Assembly: GCA_963925895.1 (NCBI GenBank)
Contig: CAWUVH010000008.1
Span: 1-64,000, forward strand
Origin: Eutrophovita sp913057845
Lineage (GTDB): Bacteria > Pseudomonadota > Gammaproteobacteria > Burkholderiales > Eutrophovitaceae
Length of the DNA stretch: 64,000 nt
Direction of reading: 5' to 3'
The position numbers and the translations under genes were made by a program. Every line of letters starts with the position of its first letter. Within the stretch, counting starts at the first letter, position 1. The notes under the pieces are model-generated. The model was given only the letters and a program-made list of their open reading frames with translations, did no database searches and was not told the DNA's origin. Of this stretch, positions 1-9,097 are shown one piece after another.

Positions 1-28
1 TGTGATAAATAAGTTTGGATGCCATTTC

Positions 29-994
29 ATGAAAAAAATAGTTGTTACTCGTGAAGTTTTTAGTGAAACCATTGATTTTTTAAAATCACATTTTGATGTT
101 GCCTCCAATCAAGAGGATTGTTTGTTTCGCCGCAATGAGTTGCTCTCCTTAATCTCTGGTGCGGAAGGGATCCAAACAGGCTCTGGGGATCAGGTCAACG
201 ATGAATTCTTAGATGCGGCTCCTCAAGTCAAGATAGTCGCGAATACAGCGGTGGGCTATAACAATATAGACGTTGACGCGTGTTCGCGGCGTGGAGTTAT
301 CGTCACAAATACGCCTGGAGTCTTGGATGAGTGTGTGGCGGATTACGCGATGGGGCTGATGATCGCCGCGTGCAGACGTATAGGAGAAGGTGAGCGATTC
401 TTGAGGTCGGGCAAATGGAAGGCGGTTTACTTTAAACAGATGTTAGGCGTCGATATACATGGTGCAACGCTCGGATTGGTGGGGTTCGGTCGAATTGGCC
501 AAGCGATCGCGAGACGAGCTAACGGATTTGGTATGCGCGTCATCTACCACGCACGATCAAGGGTCAGCGAAGACGTTGAGCAAAACCTCAATGCAACTCA
601 TGTTGATAAGTCTCATTTGCTTCAAGAATCAGATGTAGTACTCCTCATTTTACCCTACTCGAAGGATACTCATCATTTCATCGGTGCACGCGAATTACGT
701 CAGATGAAGCCACGATCGGTTTTGGTCAACATCGCCAGAGGTGGTATTGTGGATGACAACGCGTTAATTATGGCATTGAGGGATAGAGTTATATTTGCTG
801 CAGGATTAGATGTCTATGAGGGTGAACCGGCGCTAAATCCTGAATTTTTAGAACTTGAAAATGTGGTTCTGTCTCCTCACATTGGCAGTGCTTCTGAACC
901 TACTCGACGAGCGATGGCAATGACCGCTGCGAAGAATTTAGTCGCAGTCTTGGCGCATGGACAAGCTCCGTTAAATTGGGTTAATCCTCGCTAA
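29..994 (+). CDS. D-isomer-specific 2-hydroxyacid dehydrogenase (glyoxylate/hydroxypyruvate reductase-like)
   Basis: NAD(P)H-dependent reduction of a 2-oxoacid, most likely glyoxylate or hydroxypyruvate, in the cytosol. The 321-residue product has the normal family length. The Rossmann motif GFGRIG lies at residues 152-157. The catalytic Arg-Glu-His set is visible as R237 (in NIARGG), E266 (in DVYEGEP) and H284 (in SPHIGS). A GTG at position 2 is in frame, but the ATG at 29 puts the first beta-strand (KKIVVTREV) at the usual place. It is followed on the same strand by an amidase 70 bases on, so the two may be co-transcribed. The exact substrate cannot be read from sequence; family assignment is firm. 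Confidence 0.85.
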   Translation: MKKIVVTREVFSETIDFLKSHFDVASNQEDCLFRRNELLSLISGAEGIQTGSGDQVNDEFLDAAPQVKIVANTAVGYNNIDVDACSRRGVIVTNTPGVLDECVADYAMGLMIAACRRIGEGERFLRSGKWKAVYFKQMLGVDIHGATLGLVGFGRIGQAIARRANGFGMRVIYHARSRVSEDVEQNLNATHVDKSHLLQESDVVLLILPYSKDTHHFIGARELRQMKPRSVLVNIARGGIVDDNALIMALRDRVIFAAGLDVYEGEPALNPEFLELENVVLSPHIGSASEPTRRAMAMTAAKNLVAVLAHGQAPLNWVNPR

Positions 995-1064
995 CAGTTT
1001 AGAATTAAGGTTACGTATAAAGATTTAAAATTCATCCGTATTTTTAATTGTATAGATAAAAGCT

Positions 1065-2384
1065 ATGAATCAATTGTTTAAACTTGGGCTGCATGAGGTG
1101 GCAAAAAGATTACGAGAAGGTAAGCTCAAGCCATCGGTTTATATCAGTAACTTGCTGGAACGAATTAATGACTTAGAAGGTAGCGTTCAGGCTTGGCAGT
1201 GGTTAGACCGTGATCGAGCTTTAGGCATTGCAAAAAAAGCTGATACGTCTGCCGCAGCTCTCCGCGCAGCGCATCCTCTTTATGGCATTCCCATTGGTGT
1301 TAAAGATAACATCTATACCGCTGGCATTCCCACCGAGATGGGCTGCTGTTTGTATCAAAATTATGTACCAGAAAAGTCCGCGGATATTGTGACGCGTATT
1401 GAAAAATCTGGTGCGTTTGTATTTGGTAAAACGGTGACGACTGAGGCGGCCTTTATGATGCCTTCTAAGACCAGAAACCCATGGAATTTGCAACACACTC
1501 CGGGAGGCTCGTCCAGTGGGTCGGCTGCAGCGGTTGCCGCGGGATTTGTCCCGGGCGCAGTGGGGACGCAAACAAATGGCTCAGTTATTCGACCAGCCGC
1601 TTATTGTGGTGTCGTCGGTTATAAGATGACGAGGGGATTGATCAGTTTAGAAGGTATTATGCCTTTTTCACCAATGTTCGATCAACCAGGGGTCTTTGCC
1701 AGAAGTGTCGCCGATTCCGCGCTATTAGCATCTAGTTTTTCCGGCCCTCGTTCTGGTATATCGCCAAATGCGTCACCGCTTAAAAATACGCCTAGGCTGG
1801 CTGCAGTCCGCTCACCATCTTGGTACCTTGCCGCACCTGAGGCCAGAGCTCAATTTGAATCTGATATTTCACGACTCAGGAGCGCTGGTGCGAATATAGA
1901 TGTGCTTGAACTTCCAGGAGAATTTGATCGCGCGCACAAGGTTCACCGAACAATCATGCTTTATGAGGCCGCACGGGTTTCGCGAGCAGTAAGAGTAGAA
2001 TTTCGTGGCTACTTCTCGGATTTTCTCATTCATGCTCTGGAAGAAGGAGACCGTGTTACTGAGACCCAGTTTAGGGATGCCGTCAAGAAAAAAAATGCGC
2101 TGCAAAATAGTTTTGCTGCTTTTATGGACCGAGGTTATTCGGCAGTCATTACACCACCTGCAACTGGGGAAGCGCCTGACTCACTACATGTTACTGGGGA
2201 CCCCAGTTTTTGTTCAATTTGGACGTTAATTGGCGCTCCGGCCATCACCATTCCCACCGGTTTAGGGCCTCGTGGATTACCTTTGGGACTGCAATTAATA
2301 AGCGCGGTTGATGAAGACAACTATCTTTTGGCAACCGCAGCGTGGTGTGAGCGACATTCTCCTTTCAAAGGTCTAACTTCTTAG
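1065..2384 (+). CDS. Amidase-signature family amidohydrolase
   Basis: Hydrolyses an amide bond with the Ser-cisSer-Lys triad of the amidase-signature family. The triad is visible: K80 (in IGVKDN), cis-Ser S149 in the GGSSSGS loop, and nucleophile S173 in TQTNGSVIRPA. The 24-residue spacing between the two serines equals that in fatty-acid amide hydrolase. The length of 439 residues fits stand-alone amidases rather than GatA, and no gatB or gatC is nearby. There is no signal peptide, so it is cytosolic. The substrate is unknown. The neighbouring hydroxyacid dehydrogenase suggests small-molecule catabolism, but that is only positional. Confidence 0.85.
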   Translation: MNQLFKLGLHEVAKRLREGKLKPSVYISNLLERINDLEGSVQAWQWLDRDRALGIAKKADTSAAALRAAHPLYGIPIGVKDNIYTAGIPTEMGCCLYQNYVPEKSADIVTRIEKSGAFVFGKTVTTEAAFMMPSKTRNPWNLQHTPGGSSSGSAAAVAAGFVPGAVGTQTNGSVIRPAAYCGVVGYKMTRGLISLEGIMPFSPMFDQPGVFARSVADSALLASSFSGPRSGISPNASPLKNTPRLAAVRSPSWYLAAPEARAQFESDISRLRSAGANIDVLELPGEFDRAHKVHRTIMLYEAARVSRAVRVEFRGYFSDFLIHALEEGDRVTETQFRDAVKKKNALQNSFAAFMDRGYSAVITPPATGEAPDSLHVTGDPSFCSIWTLIGAPAITIPTGLGPRGLPLGLQLISAVDEDNYLLATAAWCERHSPFKGLTS

Positions 2385-2470
2385 GGCTTGGTCTTGGCTT
2401 AGGTTTTGCCCTGATCTTTTGAGAACCTCCTGGCATATTGTGGAGCACGGAGATTTGTATCAATTTTGCT

Positions 2471-5400
2471 ATGAATGGTGACCAAAAAAAGTACAATCAA
2501 GAGCTGCGCGAACAGATTCTATCGTGTCTGAGCAAAGATCAGTACGGTCTTCGAAAGCGACTTAATCAGCTATTGTCTAAGAAAGATAATGCTGATCAGT
2601 TGCGCGATATTGAGCTCATGCGCTCGAAAATAACCGAGTCAATCAGTAAAGTCTCCAATAGAAAAAGTCGCATTCCGAATATCTTGTTTTCGGAAAACCT
2701 CCCGGTTGTTGAGAGGCGAGAAGAGATACAACGTCTGATTAGTCAGCATCAGGTTGTTATTTTGTGTGGCGAAACCGGATCCGGAAAAACCACACAGCTA
2801 CCTAAAATGCTACTCGAAATTGGTCGGGGAGTGTGCGGGCAAATTGCGCACACGCAACCAAGACGAATCGCGGCTCGATCGGTGGCAAACCGACTTGCGA
2901 AAGAATTGCATTCAGAAATTGGTGATCTAGTTGGTTACCAAGTTCGTTTCTCCGATCGCTCCAGTCCAAATAACCTTATTAAGGTAATGACGGATGGAGT
3001 TTTACTTGCTGAGACGCAAACCGATCGGCATTTATCTCGGTACGATACAATTATTATTGATGAGGCTCATGAGAGGAACCTTAACGTTGATTTTTTGTTC
3101 GGATATTTAAAGGGACTATTAAAGAGGAGGCTCGACCTAAAATTAGTCATTACATCGGCGACAATTGATTCAGAGAAGTTTTCGACTCATTTTGATCAGG
3201 CGCCAGTCATCGAAGTCTCGGGGCGGTTATATCCTGTGGAGATACGGTACCAACCACCGGGAGATGACGGTGCGCAGGAAGATGCAGACAGTCTATACGA
3301 CGCCTTAAGTCGCGTGATGGGGGAGATTGATGTTGCACAAGGTGAGGGTGATGTACTTGTGTTTTTGCCGGGTGAGCGTGAAATCAGACAATCTCTTGAT
3401 TGGCTGAGTAAGAATTTTTTATCTAAATTGAGGCGCTCTAAATGGGAAGCCTTACCCTTGTATTCGAAACTCTCCGTTCAAGATCAAAATAGAATTTTTA
3501 CACCGGCACACTGCAGACGCGTAATACTCACGACCAATATTGCAGAAACGTCTTTGACAATTCCTAAGATTCAGTACGTGATCGATTCCGGGTTGGCCCG
3601 AGTCAAGCGGTATAGCTATCGGAATAAAGTCGAGATGCTGCAGGTGGAAAAAATATCCCAGGCATCTGCTAATCAGCGCGCTGGTCGGAGTGGTAGGGTG
3701 ATGAATGGCGTCTGTGTGAGGCTATATTCAGAGATTGATTTTGATCAACGCCTTGTTCATACAGAGCCGGAAATTCTAAGATCATCATTAGCCTCAGTGA
3801 TACTGCGCATGGCTGTTTTTGGCCTCGAAGAGCCAGAAAAGTTTCCTTTCATTGATTCGCCAATACCAAGAGCTCTCTCAGATGGATATCAGTTGCTTGA
3901 GGAGTTGGGCGCAATTGACCGAGCACGTCAATTGACACCCATTGGCAAAAAAATTGCACGCATACCCGTTGATCCGAGAGTTGCACGCATGATTCTGGCG
4001 AGTAGCGAATTGGGATGTCTCGACGAGGTATTGAAGCTTGCTGCAGGCTTGTCAGTACAGGACCCAAGAGAGCGAGAATTTAATTCTAGTGATGCGTCTA
4101 CGCTTACTGTGGCTGAAGAAAAAAAATCAGATTTCTTATCGCTGTTGGAAGTTTGGAATTGGTTTCAAGACGTATTCGAAAGAAAACCAGGAAAAAAACA
4201 GTTAAAAGAATTGTGTCAACGTCGTCATCTATCTTTAGTGAGAATGTTTGAGTGGCGTGAGCTATATCAACAACTGAAATCGATGTCTATTGAGATGGGA
4301 TTTAAAATAAGCGATAAGTCGGGTGAGAGGGCCAATATTCACCGCGCATTGTTGACGGGGTTATTGGGGAATATCGGGTTTAGAGGTGATGACAAAGGAC
4401 TCTATTATGGAGCGCGCAGCATTAAGTTCTACATACACCCTGGTTCTGATTTAAGGAAAGCTAAGCCGAAATGGATCATCGCTTCAGAGTTGGTAGAGAC
4501 ATCACGTTTGTACGCGCGCTGCGTTGCCGAAATTGACGTTGACTGGATTGAGCCTTTAGCTAAGCATCTGACCCAATCGACTTACCATGAACCACGTTGG
4601 TCAAAGAGCACTGGGAACGTCGTGGCGACTGAGCGAGTGACTTTGTATGGTTTAGTTGTCGTTCCTAAGCGGCAGATTAATTATGGCCCCATTAATTCGA
4701 GGGAAGCTCGGGAAATATTTATCCGCCGTGCTCTCGTTCAGGGTGAAGTAAAAAGTCCCCCACACTTTTTAAAACACAATCTAGATTTAATCGAATCGTT
4801 AGAAAGTGTCGAGGCAAGATCCAGGCGCTATGACCTGCTTGTAGATGATTCTGTTGTGTACTCTTTTTTTGAGGAGAAGGTCCCTGAACATATATACAGT
4901 TGGACATCCTTTGAAAAATGGCGAAAGCAGGTGGAGGCGAAAGAGCCTAGGTGTTTATATCTGACCAAATCGCTTCTGGTCAGGAAAGATATCGAATCCG
5001 AGACATTCGAACTATATCCTGACGCAGTCACTATGAATGGGTGTGAGTTTCAGCTTGAGTATCGTTTTGAACCCAGTCATATTCTCGATGGGGTCACGGT
5101 AAAAGTTCCGATTGAAATGCTTAATAAAATAGATCAAGTTCGAGTTGAGTGGCTTGTGCCTGGATTAATTAGGGAAAAAGTTACTGAGATTATTAAAGGC
5201 TTACCAAAGATTATTAGAAAGAAGATTTTCCCGGTTAAACAGTTCGTCGATGAGATTGTTGGAGATTTAAACCCCAAGCCCATATCTTTGTACGATTTAA
5301 TTATTAAAGTCATTAACGCATCGTATGGGGAATTGGTTACTCGTGAAGTTGTCAATGAGAGTGAATTGCCCGATTTTCTCCGGATGAATTTTTCAGTTGT

Positions 5401-6412
5401 AGATGAGGAGGGTGTTGATATTGATTCGGGGCGAGATTTAGTTCTTCTCAGAAAAAAGCTTGGAGTTAAAGCAACCGAGACGTTTACAACCGAGACGACT
5501 AAAGAGTTCAAAAAAACAGGCGTGACAATATGGAATTTTGGGGATCTTCCAGAGATTGTTGAAATGTCTATTCAAGATAAAACCATTGTTGGATTCCCAT
5601 GTCTTAAAGACGAGAAAAATTCGGTGTCTATCGTTCTTGCGGATACAGAGATGGAAGCAGATTCAGTGACAAAAATAGGTGTTAGGCGCTTATTTCAGTT
5701 AGCGATGAAAGATCAATTTAAATTTATTTCTAAACGTTGGACTGAGCTTCCGAAAATGTCACTTCAATATTCGATGCTTCTAAGCGAGCAAGGAGAAGCC
5801 TCAGGTGGTTCGTCGATTCAAGATAGGTTAAGTGACGAATTGCTGGCAGCCACCAGTGCGCGCGCAATCTTTTTTGATGGCGACATGATCCGTACTGAGG
5901 GGGTGTTTTTGGAAGCTGTAAAAAAAGCAAAGCCTCGTATCGTCGTCGTTGCGAATGAGATTAATCAGATTGTAGACGCCACATTTCAGCTGTATGCAAA
6001 GGTGCGTGTTAGCCTCAGTTCAGATAAATTATTAATGTCTCAACACTTTGTGCGGAATGTTAAAAAACATCTTTTTTTATTAATGTCGCCAAACTTTATT
6101 TCTAATACGCCCTATAGTTATTTAAAGCATTTCCCACGTTATCTTGAAGCTGTTTTTTGTCGTATTGAGAAACTGCGGTCAGATCCGAATCGTGACGAGT
6201 CTTGGCAAAAACAGATATCTTTATACGAAGAGCAGATATCGAAATTAATCGAGCTTAGTGTGAACCCTCAACAACGGCAAAAACTTATTGAGATCAGATG
6301 GTCACTGGAAGAGTTGCGTGTATCGTTATGGGCCCAGCAACTTAAGACGATATATCCTGTGTCCTTCAAGCGAGTCGAGAGGTCTATAGCTGAATCGCTT
6401 GTTGAGACTTGA
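2471..6412 (+). CDS. hrpA: ATP-dependent RNA helicase HrpA (DEAH box)
   Basis: A large DEAH/RHA-family RNA helicase; in E. coli HrpA acts on mRNA and stalled ribosomes. From the ATG the protein is 1313 residues, close to E. coli HrpA. Walker A (GETGSGKTTQ) is at about residues 100-109, the DEAH box (IIDEAHERN) near 197, motif III SAT follows, and motif VI is QRAGRSGRV. The HA2 and OB regions come next, then the long C-terminal extension typical of HrpA. A TTG at 2438 is in frame, but neither start has a clear Shine-Dalgarno; I prefer ATG 2471. The C-terminal third is diverged but unbroken. The next gene starts 38 bases after the stop. Confidence 0.93.
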   Translation: MNGDQKKYNQELREQILSCLSKDQYGLRKRLNQLLSKKDNADQLRDIELMRSKITESISKVSNRKSRIPNILFSENLPVVERREEIQRLISQHQVVILCGETGSGKTTQLPKMLLEIGRGVCGQIAHTQPRRIAARSVANRLAKELHSEIGDLVGYQVRFSDRSSPNNLIKVMTDGVLLAETQTDRHLSRYDTIIIDEAHERNLNVDFLFGYLKGLLKRRLDLKLVITSATIDSEKFSTHFDQAPVIEVSGRLYPVEIRYQPPGDDGAQEDADSLYDALSRVMGEIDVAQGEGDVLVFLPGEREIRQSLDWLSKNFLSKLRRSKWEALPLYSKLSVQDQNRIFTPAHCRRVILTTNIAETSLTIPKIQYVIDSGLARVKRYSYRNKVEMLQVEKISQASANQRAGRSGRVMNGVCVRLYSEIDFDQRLVHTEPEILRSSLASVILRMAVFGLEEPEKFPFIDSPIPRALSDGYQLLEELGAIDRARQLTPIGKKIARIPVDPRVARMILASSELGCLDEVLKLAAGLSVQDPREREFNSSDASTLTVAEEKKSDFLSLLEVWNWFQDVFERKPGKKQLKELCQRRHLSLVRMFEWRELYQQLKSMSIEMGFKISDKSGERANIHRALLTGLLGNIGFRGDDKGLYYGARSIKFYIHPGSDLRKAKPKWIIASELVETSRLYARCVAEIDVDWIEPLAKHLTQSTYHEPRWSKSTGNVVATERVTLYGLVVVPKRQINYGPINSREAREIFIRRALVQGEVKSPPHFLKHNLDLIESLESVEARSRRYDLLVDDSVVYSFFEEKVPEHIYSWTSFEKWRKQVEAKEPRCLYLTKSLLVRKDIESETFELYPDAVTMNGCEFQLEYRFEPSHILDGVTVKVPIEMLNKIDQVRVEWLVPGLIREKVTEIIKGLPKIIRKKIFPVKQFVDEIVGDLNPKPISLYDLIIKVINASYGELVTREVVNESELPDFLRMNFSVVDEEGVDIDSGRDLVLLRKKLGVKATETFTTETTKEFKKTGVTIWNFGDLPEIVEMSIQDKTIVGFPCLKDEKNSVSIVLADTEMEADSVTKIGVRRLFQLAMKDQFKFISKRWTELPKMSLQYSMLLSEQGEASGGSSIQDRLSDELLAATSARAIFFDGDMIRTEGVFLEAVKKAKPRIVVVANEINQIVDATFQLYAKVRVSLSSDKLLMSQHFVRNVKKHLFLLMSPNFISNTPYSYLKHFPRYLEAVFCRIEKLRSDPNRDESWQKQISLYEEQISKLIELSVNPQQRQKLIEIRWSLEELRVSLWAQQLKTIYPVSFKRVERSIAESLVET

Positions 6413-6450
6413 ATGTGGGTAGCCATCTATCATGTGTTTTACTTAATATA

Positions 6451-7407
6451 ATGACTGAAAATAAGATACTAAATATTTTTTTACGCTGGTTTGGTTTGGT
6501 TTTTATTTTTTTTGGAGTCACAGCATACGCAGCTGAATTTGTCGTGCTTGGTGATATGCCCTATGGCTCTGAGGTGGAAGTTGACGAGGCCTATCAAAAC
6601 TTGATACTCCAGATTAACAGGCAGAATGCTGATTTTGTGGTCCATCTGGGAGATATTAAGAGTGGTTCTACACTCTGCTCCGATGAGGTATATGCCCGAC
6701 AGATGACGCTTTTATCAATATTTGTGGCGCCATTGATCTATACGCCTGGAGATAATGAATGGACAGATTGCCACCGAAAGAACAATGGTGGATATGACCC
6801 TTTGGAGCGACTTCAAAAGCTCAGGCAGATATTCTTTGATTCGACTTATTTTGAAGGGAATTCTGTCCTTGGTTTACAAAGTCAAGGTAAGGTAGATGCA
6901 GACTTTTCTGACTTTGTTGAAAATCAAATGTGGATTGCTTCCAAAACGTTATTCTTGTCGATACATGTGGTAGGGAGTAACAATAATATGGACGCCGGAA
7001 CCCGTGAAGGTGAGAGGGAATTCATACTTAGAGAGTCAGCAAATTCCCGTTGGATAAAACAGGCATTTGATCAACTTAAAGGCGACCGAATAAGTGATCT
7101 TGTCGTAGTGTTCCATGGGGACCCATTCATTGATTGGATGATGCCTGAGCCGTCGTTAATGTATGCCGGATTTTCTCAGACGATAGGTTCCGTGCTGTTT
7201 GGGCTGGCACAGAAAACGGACAAAAATGTTTTGATTATCAATGGCGATACGCATAAGTATCGGTGGGATCAGCCGTTCCACTTTAATGGATCGCTTCGGA
7301 GCAATGTGTCTCGGTTGGTCGTTCCTGGAGCTAGAGATATGCGTGCCGTCAAAATTAGCATTCAAAGGGCGCAGGACAATTATTACAGTATAGAAATGAT
7401 TGAGTAG
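6451..7407 (+). CDS. Exported calcineurin-like metallophosphoesterase
   Basis: A periplasmic or secreted metal-dependent phosphoesterase of unknown substrate. From ATG 6451 the product is 318 residues with a signal peptide: basic N-terminus, hydrophobic stretch FLRWFGLVFIFFGV, and a likely cleavage after AYA. Metallophosphoesterase motifs follow in order: GDMPYG, HLGDIKSG, TPGDNEW, FHGD and a late NGDTHKYRWD, which takes the place of the family's GHxH block. An earlier TTG at 6409 overlaps hrpA but would bury the signal peptide. It lies 38 bases after hrpA on the same strand, so co-transcription is possible. Function beyond the fold is not known. Confidence 0.75.
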   Translation: MTENKILNIFLRWFGLVFIFFGVTAYAAEFVVLGDMPYGSEVEVDEAYQNLILQINRQNADFVVHLGDIKSGSTLCSDEVYARQMTLLSIFVAPLIYTPGDNEWTDCHRKNNGGYDPLERLQKLRQIFFDSTYFEGNSVLGLQSQGKVDADFSDFVENQMWIASKTLFLSIHVVGSNNNMDAGTREGEREFILRESANSRWIKQAFDQLKGDRISDLVVVFHGDPFIDWMMPEPSLMYAGFSQTIGSVLFGLAQKTDKNVLIINGDTHKYRWDQPFHFNGSLRSNVSRLVVPGARDMRAVKISIQRAQDNYYSIEMIE

Positions 7408-7434
7408 AATCCTTTTTGTAAGGTCAACTTTTGG

Positions 7435-7884
7435 TTAATTGCATTTCCCGTTGCATTTGATGGCTCTTTGCGCGCAGTTAATTTCATTGAAGCGATTTTT
7501 TACTGCCAAGCTATAACTACCCCCAGAATGAAAGGCTCCAGCGCTATTACATTGCAACCGTTTGGTGACATAGATTGGATCAGCAAGCCACTTGACGTTG
7601 GCGCATCCTGGGCTTCCGGTGCCAAATTGAACGCCCAGTTGGTACGTCGCGCAGAATCCAGAGCGATGCATCACGTCCCCTTCAATTGCCCAACGCCCAT
7701 CGTCTCTTAACCAAACCTTGATTGGTCCAAAATCAAAATCCGATCGCGCAGCCTGCCCACCACCTAAATTACTGGTTACTCGGGCTTCTGACGAGAGGAC
7801 GCGTACTTCCTCAGATGAAAAAGCGGAAGAGCCACCCATTATTAAAACGAGTAATAAAAATATACGAATTGCATTTTGTCCCAT
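7435..7884 (-). CDS. Small secreted six-cysteine protein, unknown function
   Basis: Unrecognised. The 149-residue product begins with a clear signal peptide (hydrophobic IRIFLLLVLIMGG, then SSAFS). After an acidic, Gly-rich stretch the mature part carries six cysteines: one in SGFCAT, one in PGCANV, one in LQCNS, one in INCAQ and two near the end in KCNGKCN. An even number in an exported protein suggests three disulfides. It is convergent with the phosphoesterase gene and 27 bases from it. The coding look is good because the frame is open over its whole length with an export signal, but no family comes to mind. Confidence 0.6.
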   Translation of the reverse strand: MGQNAIRIFLLLVLIMGGSSAFSSEEVRVLSSEARVTSNLGGGQAARSDFDFGPIKVWLRDDGRWAIEGDVMHRSGFCATYQLGVQFGTGSPGCANVKWLADPIYVTKRLQCNSAGAFHSGGSYSLAVKNRFNEINCAQRAIKCNGKCN

Positions 7885-8143
7885 ATGGCCAATCTATCAC
7901 GAAAAAAAACCGGTTACCAGCTCGTTGACAAAGCCTTTTTAAAAGCATATTACTGACAAGATGTCATTGATAACAGGTTCTGAGATGTTTTTGTTAGATG
8001 TTTATTTGTTCCGCACCTTAATTTAATACCTGACCAGTAGCCCATTAGATGAGTTATTTTGGATTAAATCATTGCAAAATATAACGCTTAAAATTTTAAT
8101 GTTCAGTATTTGTCTTATTTTTTTGGCTGTAGCACTATAAGAG
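7885..8143. other. Intergenic region upstream of the pxp operon
   Basis: This AT-rich 259-base gap separates the reverse-strand secreted-protein gene from the forward-strand pxp genes, so it should hold both promoters. I see one reasonable sigma70-like promoter in it for the forward genes, listed separately, and no convincing open frame or RNA gene. If the small gene at 8144 is not real, the gene-free stretch grows to about 480 bases. Confidence 0.5.
8072..8100 (+). promoter_or_regulatory. Predicted sigma70-type promoter for the microprotein and pxp operon
   Basis: TTGCAA at 8072-8077 and TTTAAT at 8095-8100 are separated by 17 bases, in AT-rich DNA 44 bases before the small gene. Each hexamer has two mismatches to consensus. 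This is a prediction from sequence only. Confidence 0.4.
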
Positions 8144-8341
8144 ATGATGACTCAGTCTGAGCTTGAGTATCCGATGCGTGACTTGGAACTTGTCCCAAGC
8201 AAGTTTGAGCGGCAAGGTTTAAGAACTAATTGGTGTGCGCAATGCGAAGAAAAAACATTTTGGTGCGCCACTAATGTAGACAGATCAAAGTTGATTTGTC
8301 GGGAGGTTGCGTTGGGACAGCCACCTTGTTTGATTCGGTAG
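8144..8341 (+). CDS. Cys-rich microprotein preceding pxpB, possible zinc ribbon
   Basis: Unrecognised 65-residue protein. It has five cysteines, C31, C34, C41, C52 and C62, beginning with a CxxC (CAQC) as in small zinc-binding ribbons. It lies between a predicted promoter and pxpB, with 24 bases before the pxpB start, so it would be the first gene of that transcript. Two ATGs (8144 and 8147) are possible and the upstream AAGAG is too close to be a good ribosome-binding site, so it may be poorly translated or not a gene. A role in the oxoprolinase operon is only inferred from position. Confidence 0.4.
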   Translation: MMTQSELEYPMRDLELVPSKFERQGLRTNWCAQCEEKTFWCATNVDRSKLICREVALGQPPCLIR

Positions 8342-8351
8342 TAACTAGCTT

Positions 8352-8368
8352 CTGGAGTTTTCGTTTTG
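8352..8368 (+). promoter_or_regulatory. Ribosome-binding site fixing the TTG start of pxpB
   Basis: CTGGAG at 8351-8356 sits 9 bases before a TTG at 8366-8368. No in-frame ATG lies near the conserved N-terminus (FTYTPLGDQAVLI), so TTG is the likely start. Confidence 0.55.
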
Positions 8369-9097
8369 ACCTCTCGCTTTACATATACTCCTCTAGGAGA
8401 TCAAGCTGTACTCATTACTCTGAAATCAGGGTCTTCAGAAGGGCGTGAGTTGGTGTCCGCCGGCGCGCTAGCTGAGAAATTTAGAACGTTCAATCTTAGA
8501 GGGGTCACCGATATTATTCCAGCTTTTTCGCAGCTTGCGATTCACTATAATCCACATGAGTGGATTTCCTCTTCTGCTTCTGCTCAGTCTCCATTTGAAA
8601 GGATCGTCGAGTATTTAGAGCGAAAGTTAGTTGATGAAGAAATTGTCTTAAGCGCGAAGAAATCTCAATTAGTTCGTATTCCTGTCTGCTACGATAAAAA
8701 GATGGGTTTGGATTTGGTGGCTCTTTCTTTGACTTTAGGTGTTTCTGTTGATGATGTAATTAATTTGCATCAATCTGTTGTCTACTCCGTAGGAGCGATC
8801 GGATTTGCTCCAGGATTTGCCTATCTTGAAGGTTTAGATTCTGTACTGAAAATTCCACGTCGAGATGCGCCACGCACTCGCGTTCCTGCGGGAAGTGTTG
8901 CTATTGGCGGGGCCTATAGCGGGATTTATCCATCAACCTTACCGGGTGGATGGCATATTTTGGGTAGGACGCGTATGAATCTTTTTCGAAAAAAAGGTGA
9001 TTGTGGTGCATTGTTGAGGGTCGGTGATCTAGTCCAGTTCGAGATGATTTCCATTGAGGAATACGATGTAAATCAGAGTAGGGAAACTGACGCATGA
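8366..9097 (+). CDS. pxpB: 5-oxoprolinase subunit PxpB (KipI / allophanate hydrolase subunit 1 family)
   Basis: One of two ATP-dependent subunits that, with PxpA, hydrolyse 5-oxoproline (pyroglutamate) to glutamate. The 243-residue product shows the KipI-family hallmarks: N-terminal GDQAVLI, central IGFAPGFAYLEGL, and the C-terminal block RVPAGSVAIGG followed by PSTLPGGWHILGRT. It starts at a TTG with a good upstream GGAG. Its stop overlaps the start of pxpC by 4 bases (ATGA), indicating translational coupling. An alternative reading as urea-amidolyase subunit is less likely because pxpA completes the set downstream. Confidence 0.9.
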   Translation: MTSRFTYTPLGDQAVLITLKSGSSEGRELVSAGALAEKFRTFNLRGVTDIIPAFSQLAIHYNPHEWISSSASAQSPFERIVEYLERKLVDEEIVLSAKKSQLVRIPVCYDKKMGLDLVALSLTLGVSVDDVINLHQSVVYSVGAIGFAPGFAYLEGLDSVLKIPRRDAPRTRVPAGSVAIGGAYSGIYPSTLPGGWHILGRTRMNLFRKKGDCGALLRVGDLVQFEMISIEEYDVNQSRETDA

